From the NCBI GenBank assembly GCA_029777145.1, contig JAKOSS010000288.1, forward strand, positions 1 to 6,057: a DNA stretch of 6,057 nucleotides, written 5' to 3'. The position numbers and the translations under genes were made by a program. This document shows positions 1-5,129 of this stretch, one piece after another (position 1 is the first letter of the stretch; each line of letters opens with the position of its first letter). This stretch comes from Acidobacteriota bacterium (lineage in GTDB: Bacteria > Acidobacteriota > Blastocatellia > Pyrinomonadales > Pyrinomonadaceae). The notes beneath the pieces were generated by a model, which saw only the letters and a list, made by a program, of their open reading frames with translations, was not told where the DNA came from and did not search any database.

Positions 1-364
1 CCCGGAAGGCGCGCGCTGCCTCGGCCTGAACGGCGCGGAGATCATTTTCAACCCGTCGGCGACGGTTGCCGGGCTCTCGGAATATCTGTGGAAACTCGAA
101 CAGCCGGCGCACGCGGTCGCCAACGGCTATTTCGTCGGCGCGATCAACCGCGTCGGGACGGAAGCGCCGTGGAACATCGGCGAGTTTTACGGTCAGAGCT
201 ACTTCTGCGATCCGCGTGGCCAGATGATCGCGGTCGGGACTCGCGACCAAGACGAACTCATCGTTGCCGATCTCGACATGGACAAGATCAAGGAAGTGCG
301 AAATACATGGCAGTTTTTCCGCGATCGGCGTCCGGACGCTTATGGCGCGATCTGCGATGACTGA
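1..364 (+). CDS. Beta-ureidopropionase (N-carbamoyl-beta-alanine amidohydrolase), C-terminal part, 5' end outside window
   Basis: A carbon-nitrogen hydrolase (nitrilase superfamily) that hydrolyses N-carbamoyl-beta-alanine to beta-alanine, CO2 and NH3, the last step of reductive pyrimidine breakdown; cytoplasmic. The reading frame starts at base 2 and gives 120 residues before TGA at 362-364. The visible sequence PEGARCLGLNGAEIIFNPSA, then a stretch with SEYLWKLEQPAHAVAN, AINRVGTE and FYGQSYFCDPRG, closely follows the C-terminal third of animal UPB1 (NGAEIIFNPSAT, AINRVGTE, YFYGSSY). This makes the family call strong. The catalytic Glu-Lys-Cys residues of the superfamily lie upstream: in known enzymes the Cys sits a few residues before the PEG that opens this fragment, so activity cannot be checked here. 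GC is high (39 of 60 bases at 121-180), like preT and preA. Finding it beside preT/preA supports the ureidopropionase role over a general amidase. Confidence 0.9.
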   Translation, partial: PEGARCLGLNGAEIIFNPSATVAGLSEYLWKLEQPAHAVANGYFVGAINRVGTEAPWNIGEFYGQSYFCDPRGQMIAVGTRDQDELIVADLDMDKIKEVRNTWQFFRDRRPDAYGAICDD

Positions 365-366
365 TT

Positions 367-380
367 GAAACCCGGGTTTC
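367..380. repeat. 14-bp perfect palindrome just after the stop codon
   Basis: GAAACCCGGGTTTC reads the same on both strands and begins two bases after the TGA at 362-364. It has no loop, so it is more like a protein-binding dyad than an RNA hairpin. Its last three bases are also the outermost left-arm bases of the larger heptad hairpin. Function unknown; chance occurrence is possible. Confidence 0.4.
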
Positions 381-462
381 CGGAATAGCTGATAGCTGAT
401 AGCTGATAGCTGATACGGCAAATCTATCAGTTAACAGTTCTCAGTTATCAACTATTTCGGAA
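378..462. repeat. Long imperfect inverted repeat (hairpin) made of TAGCTGA heptamer repeats
   Basis: The left arm (378-415) holds four perfect tandem copies of the 7-mer TAGCTGA (386-413) plus TA. The right arm (425-462) is its degenerate reverse complement, in the same 7-base rhythm: TATCAGT, TAACAGT, TCTCAGT, TATCAAC. Aligned by hand, the 38-bp stem has 31 Watson-Crick pairs, 4 G-T pairs and 3 mismatches around a 9-base loop (416-424). The outer end is TTCCGGAATA facing TATTTCGGAA. It lies between two co-directional genes. It could form a transcript-end or mRNA-stabilising stem, or be a copy of a dispersed intergenic repeat family. There is no T-tract directly after it, so it is not a classical intrinsic terminator. 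Confidence 0.8.
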
Positions 463-517
463 TAACTGAAACGGATAGATGGTAATTGCAAGCTTCTCTC
501 GAACGATTATGTCCGAA

Positions 518-1300
518 ATGCGATCAACCGTTCTCATTTTCTTTCTTGTTTTTCTCGCCGTGCCGGGTCTGGCCCAAACGCCCCAGACGATCGAACGCGA
601 ACTCGTCAATCACGTTAAGACGATCAAGAAATTGGCGGCAGAGAACACGTCTGAGGCGGCGTCCAAACTCGACGCCGAGAACGACGCACTGAAGGCCAAG
701 CTCGTCAAATACGGCCGGCTCGCTTCCACGCTGAAATATCCATTCAGCGAATTGAAGAAACAGATGTTCGTCGCGACGTCGAAGGACGGCAAATTCCGCG
801 TCTATTCTTGGGACACGGAAACCGGCGGAACGATGCACTTTTTCGAGAACGTATTTCAGTATCAGGCCGCGAACGGAAAAGTGGTATCGAAGGCGGCCGT
901 CCTCGACGATGAAGACGCCGGCGGCTTTTATACCGATGTCTTTCAGTTGAGCACGAAAACCGGAATGTTGTATCTCGGCCGGATGACCTCCATCGTGTCG
1001 TCGCTTGAATCGTACGAGGAGATCTCGCTCTTTCGGATCAGCGGCGCGAAACTTGACGACCGGGTCAGGCTCATCAAGACAAAGGCGGGCCTGCAGAATC
1101 GCATCGGCTTCGAGTACAGTTTTTTCTCGGTTGCCGACCGTAAGGAACGGCCCATCAAGTTGATCCGTTTCGACGAACGAACGAAAACGATCAAAATCCC
1201 CGTCGTCATTGCCGACAAGGCTTCCGACGGGTCCGGCCGTGTTACGAATCGCTTCATAAACTATAGATTTGACGGGACTTACTTTGTCAGCGTGAGATAA
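518..1300 (+). CDS. Uncharacterised secreted protein
   Basis: I do not recognise a named family. From the ATG at 518 the protein has 260 residues and opens with a clear signal peptide: MR at the front, a hydrophobic core (LIFFLVFLAVPG, residues 6-17) and a likely cleavage at GLA|Q after residue 19, so it is probably exported to the periplasm. Residues about 22-82 are charged and helix-prone (KKLAAENTSEAASKLDAEND), followed by a beta-rich part with the distinctive run DGKFRVYSWDTETGGTMHFF (90-109) and an acidic DDEDAGG. No metal or catalytic motif stands out. In-frame ATGs at 509 and 479 are alternatives; none has a convincing Shine-Dalgarno site, and 518 was chosen because it gives the cleanest signal peptide. 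The stop abuts the preT start (TAAATG), suggesting co-transcription. GC is intermediate (33-34 of 60 in two sampled lines). Confidence 0.8.
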   Translation: MRSTVLIFFLVFLAVPGLAQTPQTIERELVNHVKTIKKLAAENTSEAASKLDAENDALKAKLVKYGRLASTLKYPFSELKKQMFVATSKDGKFRVYSWDTETGGTMHFFENVFQYQAANGKVVSKAAVLDDEDAGGFYTDVFQLSTKTGMLYLGRMTSIVSSLESYEEISLFRISGAKLDDRVRLIKTKAGLQNRIGFEYSFFSVADRKERPIKLIRFDERTKTIKIPVVIADKASDGSGRVTNRFINYRFDGTYFVSVR

Positions 1301-2614
1301 ATGACTGAAATTGCACACGAAACGATCGAACAGAATTTCGCCGAGATGCATCCTCTGATGACGGCACCGGAGGCAACACTCGAGTCGAACCGTTGTCTCT
1401 ATTGCTACGACGCGCCGTGCACGCGCGCATGCCCGACGCATATTGACGTTCCGTCGTTCATCAAGAAGATCGCGTCGGGAAACATCGCCGGCGCGGCGCG
1501 CGTGATCTTCGACGCAAACCCGATCGGATCCTCGTGCGCCAAGGTCTGTCCGGTCGAGGTTTTGTGCGAAGGCGCGTGCGTCGAGAAAACGCTCGTCAAG
1601 AAGCCGATCGAGATCGGACGCTTGCAGCGCTACGCGACCGAACACGCTCTCGACAGCGGGAAACCGCTGTTTGAACCTGCGGCGCCAAATGGGAAATCGG
1701 TCGGCGTGATCGGGTCCGGACCGGCCGGACTGAGTTGCGCCACTTATCTCGCGCGGCTCGGATACGATGTCACGATCTACGAACGGCGCGAACTCGCCGG
1801 CGGTCTCGACACGTACGGTATGGCCGAATACAAGATGACTCAGGCGCAATCACTCGCGGAAGTCGCGCATGTCGAATCGCTCGGAGTTAAGTTCAAACTG
1901 AACACGACGGTCACCATCGACGGCGGTGAGGGCGTGAGTTTCGCGGATCTTCTCGAATCTCACGACGCCGTTTTTTTGGGCGTCGGGCTCGGCAAGACGA
2001 ATCGGCTGAACATCCCCGGCGAGGATCTCGACGGCGTGGTCGACGCGCTCCGGTTCATCAAACTGATCAAGACGCGCGACTGGATGACCGTCCCGCGCGG
2101 ACGTCGCGTGGTCGTGCTCGGCGCCGGCAACACGGCGATCGACGCCGTCACGCAGGCGAAACGCGTCGGCGCGGAGAAATCGATCCTCGTCTATCGCAAA
2201 ACTGAAAAGGAAGCACCCGCCTACGATTATGAATTCGACATCGCGCGGGCAGACGGCGTCGAGTTTGTCTGGCAGGCCGCACCGGTCGCGATCATCGGCG
2301 ACGGGAAAGTCGAGCGGATCCGCTGCGCGCGTCCCGACGGCTCCGAATTCGAGATCGAATGCGACATGGTGATCAAAGCCATCGGCCAGGAGAAGCAGCA
2401 AGAGTTCTTCAACAAGCTCGGGTTGTTGGTCGATGAAAAGAGCCGCGTCGTCGTCAGCGAAACGATGCAGACATCGAACCCGAAGATCTTCGCCGGCGGC
2501 GACTGTGTCAACGGCGGGAAGGAAGCGGTCGATGCGGCGCAGGCCGGCAAAAAGGCAGCGGCCGGAGTTCATCTTGCGCTGACGGGTGAGAAGGCCGGGT
2601 TGGCGGGCGGATAA
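1301..2614 (+). CDS. preT: NAD-dependent dihydropyrimidine dehydrogenase subunit PreT
   Basis: The electron-input subunit of bacterial dihydropyrimidine dehydrogenase. It oxidises NAD(P)H at FAD and sends electrons through iron-sulfur clusters to PreA, which reduces uracil or thymine; cytoplasmic. The protein has 437 residues, slightly longer than the roughly 410 of E. coli PreT. The N-terminal Fe-S domain has Cys 32, 35, 40, 44 (CLYCYDAPCTRACP) and Cys 79, 83, 89, 93 (CAKVCPVEVLCEGAC). Gln109 in GRLQRYATE sits 16 residues after Cys93, as does the unusual glutamine ligand (Gln156 after Cys140) in mammalian DPD. The FAD-binding motif is VIGSGPAG (136-143), the nicotinamide-nucleotide motif VVLGAGNTAID (271-281), and the C-terminal FAD motif IFAGGDCVNGG (397-407). 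The related glutamate synthase small subunit is less likely given the Gln109 match and the neighbouring preA. The start directly abuts the upstream stop, with no separate promoter seen. Sampled GC is high (43 of 60 at 2101-2160). Confidence 0.93.
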   Translation: MTEIAHETIEQNFAEMHPLMTAPEATLESNRCLYCYDAPCTRACPTHIDVPSFIKKIASGNIAGAARVIFDANPIGSSCAKVCPVEVLCEGACVEKTLVKKPIEIGRLQRYATEHALDSGKPLFEPAAPNGKSVGVIGSGPAGLSCATYLARLGYDVTIYERRELAGGLDTYGMAEYKMTQAQSLAEVAHVESLGVKFKLNTTVTIDGGEGVSFADLLESHDAVFLGVGLGKTNRLNIPGEDLDGVVDALRFIKLIKTRDWMTVPRGRRVVVLGAGNTAIDAVTQAKRVGAEKSILVYRKTEKEAPAYDYEFDIARADGVEFVWQAAPVAIIGDGKVERIRCARPDGSEFEIECDMVIKAIGQEKQQEFFNKLGLLVDEKSRVVVSETMQTSNPKIFAGGDCVNGGKEAVDAAQAGKKAAAGVHLALTGEKAGLAGG

Positions 2615-2643
2615 CGAATTGAGCGATTGGTAAAGTTGGAAGC

Positions 2644-2659
2644 ATCGGCATTCGCCGAT
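2644..2659 (+). terminator. Small hairpin after preT, possible weak terminator
   Basis: ATCGGC (2644-2649) pairs perfectly with GCCGAT (2654-2659) around the loop ATTC. A short TTTT follows at 2665-2668, after CCCGG. The stem is only 6 bp and the T-run is short and offset, so this is at best a weak terminator. It is the only secondary structure noticed in the 93-base gap between preT and the serine hydrolase. Confidence 0.25.
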
Positions 2660-2695
2660 CCCGGTTTTCCATGCCGGCGCATCGCCACGAACGAA

Positions 2696-2701
2696 GAGGG
2701 G
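2696..2701 (+). promoter_or_regulatory. Ribosome binding site for the serine hydrolase
   Basis: GAGGGG lies six bases before the ATG at 2708 and is the clearest Shine-Dalgarno-like site in the window. It supports the start at 2708; a TTG directly upstream at 2705 is in frame but sits closer to the site than is usual. Confidence 0.55.
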
Positions 2702-2707
2702 TAATTG

Positions 2708-4423
2708 ATGAGGATCCGAAGAACTTCGCTATTGTTTTTGGTTGCCGTGATGACCGCATCGATCGCGGTTGCGCAGACGAACGAAAAGCAGATCGACGAT
2801 CTGATGAAGACGTATGTGGCCTACGGTCAGTTCAACGGGTCGGTCCTTGTCGCGGACAAAGGAAAGGTTATTTACAAGAACGGATTTGGAATGGCCAATA
2901 TGGAGTGGTCCATTCCGAATACGCCGAACACGAAATTCAGGATCGGCTCGGTAACCAAGCAATTCACCGCAGCGCTGATCCTGCAGCTCGTCGAGGCGGG
3001 AAAGATCAAACTCGACGGCAAGTTGTCCGATTATCTTCCGTACTACCGAAAAGATACTGGTGAGAAGATCACGATCCATCAGCTTCTCAATCACACATCC
3101 GGAATACCCAGCTACACCGGACTTCCGGAATTCAAAGACGTTCTCCCCGATCCATACACGGTAGAGGATTTTGTCAAAAAGTTCGCCAGCCACGATCTCG
3201 AATTCGAACCGGGCACGAGGTTCAGATACAACAACTCCGGCTATTTCATTCTCGGCGCGATCATTGAACAGGTAACGGGAAAGACGTATGAAGCCGTTTT
3301 GACTGAAAAGATCCTGACTCCGCTCGGGATGAACGATACCGGATACGACCACAGTGCCGCGATCCTGAATCGACGTGCCGCGGGCTATGAAAAGACGCTC
3401 GACGGTTTTCGAAACACGGCTTTTATCGACATGTCGCTTCCGTTCGCCGCCGGGTCGATGTATTCGACCGTTGAGGACCTGTTCAAATGGGATCAGGCGC
3501 TTCACACCGATCAGATCATCTCCGCGGATAGCAAAAACAAGATGTTCACGCCGGGACGTTCCAACTACGGTTACGGCTTTCACATCGTGGACCGGGTGAT
3601 CGGCAATTCCGAACAGAAGACGAAATTCGTCCTGCACGACGGCGGTATCAACGGATTCAACAGTCTGATAATCCGTCTCGTCGATAAACGGCAGACCATC
3701 ATTGTCCTCGACAATGTCGGGCTCGGTCGATTTCACCGCAAAATGACGGACTCGATCGCCGCGATCCTGAACGGGCAGCCGTTCGAAGCTCCGAAAAAGT
3801 CGGCCGTCGAACAGATTTACAAGACATTGATCGACCAGAATATTGCGGCCGCGATCGCCGAGTACCGGAAACTCAAAGCGGCAGTTTCTGCGAATTACGA
3901 TTTTTCCGAACTGGAACTTAACCGGTTCGGAAATCAATTGCTCGGAAAGAAGCGCATCAAGGACGCGATCGAGATCTTCAAGCTGAACGTCGAGATGTAC
4001 CCGAAGTCCGGCAATGCTTACGACAGTCTTGGTGAGGCGTATCTCGCCGACGGTCAGAAGGATCTCGCACTGGCAAATTACAAAAAGTCCGTCGAAATCA
4101 ATCCTGCCAATGCGAGCGCCGTGAAGGCCATCAACCAGCTTGAAGGAAAGACGATAGAGGTCGATCCGTCAGTTTATGATGCTTACACAGGCGATTACGA
4201 ACTGAAGCCGGGCTTCATCCTGACGATCTCGCGCGAAGGCGACAAACTGATCGGTCGGGCAACGGGACAACGCAAAACGACGCTTGAGCCGGTTTCGGAA
4301 AACCAGTATGTCGTTCCTGAGATAAACGCGAATATCACGTTCGAGCGGGACGCCGACGGCAAGGTCACCGGCCTGATACTCGTGCAAGGCGGTCGGACGA
4401 CCAAGGCCAAGAAGATCAAGTAA
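2708..4423 (+). CDS. Exported serine hydrolase (class C beta-lactamase/DD-peptidase superfamily) with TPR and DUF3471-like C-terminal parts
   Basis: A 571-residue serine hydrolase of the Beta-lactamase (PF00144) type, probably periplasmic or cell-surface. The signal peptide MRIRRTSLLFLVAVMTASIAV ends at AVA|Q (after residue 22). The catalytic motifs are S81-V-T-K84 (nucleophile and general base), Y174-N-N in RYNNSGY, and H310-D-G312 in HDGGINGF. Supporting family landmarks are LLNHTSGIPSY (126-136) and LGMNDTGY (206-213). Residues about 405-480 look like one or two TPR units (NAYDSLGEAYLADGQKDLAL, then YKKSVEINP). Residues about 490-571 (YDAYTGDYELKPG to the end) resemble the DUF3471 beta-barrel found after such catalytic domains. 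Known relatives include D-aminopeptidases, esterases and penicillin-binding proteins, so the substrate cannot be named, and beta-lactam resistance should not be assumed. It has no evident link to pyrimidine breakdown. GC is lower than preT/preA (26 and 34 of 60 in two sampled lines). Confidence 0.9.
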   Translation: MRIRRTSLLFLVAVMTASIAVAQTNEKQIDDLMKTYVAYGQFNGSVLVADKGKVIYKNGFGMANMEWSIPNTPNTKFRIGSVTKQFTAALILQLVEAGKIKLDGKLSDYLPYYRKDTGEKITIHQLLNHTSGIPSYTGLPEFKDVLPDPYTVEDFVKKFASHDLEFEPGTRFRYNNSGYFILGAIIEQVTGKTYEAVLTEKILTPLGMNDTGYDHSAAILNRRAAGYEKTLDGFRNTAFIDMSLPFAAGSMYSTVEDLFKWDQALHTDQIISADSKNKMFTPGRSNYGYGFHIVDRVIGNSEQKTKFVLHDGGINGFNSLIIRLVDKRQTIIVLDNVGLGRFHRKMTDSIAAILNGQPFEAPKKSAVEQIYKTLIDQNIAAAIAEYRKLKAAVSANYDFSELELNRFGNQLLGKKRIKDAIEIFKLNVEMYPKSGNAYDSLGEAYLADGQKDLALANYKKSVEINPANASAVKAINQLEGKTIEVDPSVYDAYTGDYELKPGFILTISREGDKLIGRATGQRKTTLEPVSENQYVVPEINANITFERDADGKVTGLILVQGGRTTKAKKIK

Positions 4424-4440
4424 TTGACTCTTCGGAAATA

Positions 4441-4460
4441 TCTTGATTTGTCTTGATATG
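4441..4460. repeat. Two 10-bp direct repeats TCTTGATNTG over the -35, candidate operator
   Basis: TCTTGATTTG (4441-4450) is followed at once by TCTTGATATG (4451-4460), one helical turn apart and overlapping the -35 and spacer of the brnTA promoter. An inverted ATCAAG lies at 4415-4420. ATATC (4438-4442) and GATAT (4455-4459) also form an inverted pair. Brucella BrnA is known to repress its own promoter, and ribbon-helix-helix proteins often bind short repeats spaced by about one turn. Assigning these as BrnA sites is inference. Confidence 0.4.
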
Positions 4461-4470
4461 TCGGTATAAT
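4443..4470 (+). promoter_or_regulatory. Predicted brnTA promoter, likely leaderless
   Basis: A perfect -10 hexamer TATAAT (4465-4470) is preceded at 16 bases by TTGATT (4443-4448), which matches 4 of 6 of the TTGACA consensus. Transcription would start about seven bases after the -10, at 4476-4478, which is the ATG of brnT itself. There is no Shine-Dalgarno site before that ATG, consistent with a leaderless mRNA. The start position is inferred, not measured. Confidence 0.6.
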
Positions 4471-4475
4471 TCGAT

Positions 4476-4751
4476 ATGGAGTTTGAATGGGATGAAACAA
4501 AGGCTCGTTCCAATAGACTTAAACACGGCGTTACTTTCAACGAGGCGGAGCAGGCGTTCGATGATCAGAATGCTGTTGAGATCCTTGACGAGACGAATTC
4601 CGAGTCGGAAGTCCGATATCAGATAATCGCTCTTTCGCCGTTAAGACTATTGTTCGTTGCGTTCACCGTTCGCGGCGAGACGATTCGAATAATCTCTGCA
4701 CGAAAGGCAAATGCCGAGCAGACGCGTATTTACAATGAGTACAACCGATAA
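4476..4751 (+). CDS. brnT: BrnT family type II toxin (RelE-like ribonuclease)
   Basis: A 91-residue protein with the BrnT signature. The N-terminus FEWDETKARSNRLKHGVTF (residues 3-21) carries the conserved W5-D6, K9, N13 and K16-H-G-V, followed by EA (23-24) and F28. The C-terminal strand RIISARKA (71-78), then E81 and Y86, matches the usual R-I-I-S-A-R block. In Brucella, BrnT is a RelE-fold ribonuclease that halts translation until bound by BrnA; the same role is inferred here. All family-typical parts are present at normal length, so the toxin looks intact. The conserved core begins only two residues after the first Met, so no later start is possible. It overlaps the antitoxin gene by 17 bases, with toxin first as is usual for brnTA. 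GC is about half (28-32 of 60 in sampled lines), below preT and preA. Confidence 0.92.
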   Translation: MEFEWDETKARSNRLKHGVTFNEAEQAFDDQNAVEILDETNSESEVRYQIIALSPLRLLFVAFTVRGETIRIISARKANAEQTRIYNEYNR

Positions 4752-5100
4752 AGAACTTAGCTATACGGTCACGGAAGAAGAATACCGTGAAGGTCTTGCA
4801 AAAGGCTGGTCCGATGAAGAAATGCTCAAACCCGGAACCTACAAGGTCATTCGTTCGCGGTTCGTCAATCGGCGCAAGGAAGCAAAGTCCAAGATCTCTC
4901 TTTATCTCGACAATGACGTTTTGAACTATTTTCGCGCACGCGCCGAAGAACCCGACGCCGCGCCGTATCAGACACAGATAAACAACGAACTAAGGCGAAT
5001 AATGGAGAACGATGTGCGAGATGTCACTAGTGTCGAAAACGACATATTGAACAACGAAGAGTTTCTAAGGGCGCTGAAAGCAAAGCTCGAAACGGTCTGA
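4735..5100 (+). CDS. brnA: BrnA family antitoxin
   Basis: A 121-residue partner of BrnT; it should bind and neutralise the toxin and repress the shared promoter. The ribbon-helix-helix part is at residues about 51-93: KSKISLYLDNDVLNYFRA, then YQTQINNELRRIM, which fits the BrnA pattern (K-x-x-V-S-L-x-L-D-x-D-V-L-x-x-F, then Y-Q-T-x-I-N-x-x-L-R). Between the helices is AEEPDAAP, somewhat longer than the short glycine-rich turn I expect. The N-terminal 50 residues are charged, and about 28 residues follow the DNA-binding fold. The start at 4735 was chosen because it gives a short 17-base overlap with brnT; an in-frame ATG at 4711 would add eight residues lying wholly within brnT. No Shine-Dalgarno site is seen, so translation is probably coupled to brnT. 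GC is low (26 and 31 of 60 in sampled lines). Confidence 0.88.
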   Translation: MSTTDKELSYTVTEEEYREGLAKGWSDEEMLKPGTYKVIRSRFVNRRKEAKSKISLYLDNDVLNYFRARAEEPDAAPYQTQINNELRRIMENDVRDVTSVENDILNNEEFLRALKAKLETV

Positions 5101-5129
5101 AGGATATTAGTTAGGCCTTACCACGAATC
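5101..5129 (+). other. Short brnA-preA spacer without visible promoter or terminator
   Basis: The 29 bases between the brnA stop and the preA ATG show only a 6-bp palindrome (AGGCCT, 5113-5118) and an AAGGAT that lies too far upstream to act as a normal ribosome binding site. No -10/-35 pair and no hairpin with a T-run is seen, so read-through from brnTA into preA is plausible. Confidence 0.4.

Noticed and set aside
88..360. Plus-strand 90-codon frame over the beta-ureidopropionase end
   Set aside because: Arg-rich and without motifs; another frame of the same strand gives a clear match to beta-ureidopropionase.
386..454. Heptamer array as a CRISPR array
   Set aside because: Repeats are 7 bases with no spacers between them, and the second half is inverted; no cas genes are present.
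524..1849. Long minus-strand open frame (441 codons) across the secreted hypothetical and preT
   Set aside because: Its translation is rich in Arg, Asp and Val with no recognisable motif, and it lies opposite two well-supported genes. It is an antisense shadow of GC-rich codons.
2619..2647. TTGAGC as a -35 for a serine hydrolase promoter
   Set aside because: No -10-like hexamer is found 15-19 bases downstream.
2729..3937. Minus-strand open frame (402 codons) opposite the serine hydrolase
   Set aside because: It is the antisense of an enzyme with all catalytic motifs in place, has no family resemblance, and has no start context.
2708..4423. Reading the serine hydrolase as a beta-lactam resistance gene
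   Set aside because: The superfamily motifs are shared with peptidases and esterases, and the TPR and DUF3471-like parts are not typical of AmpC enzymes.
4424..4429. TTGACT as the -35 of the brnTA promoter
   Set aside because: It is 35 bases from the TATAAT, far outside the 15-19 range; TTGATT at 4443 has proper spacing.
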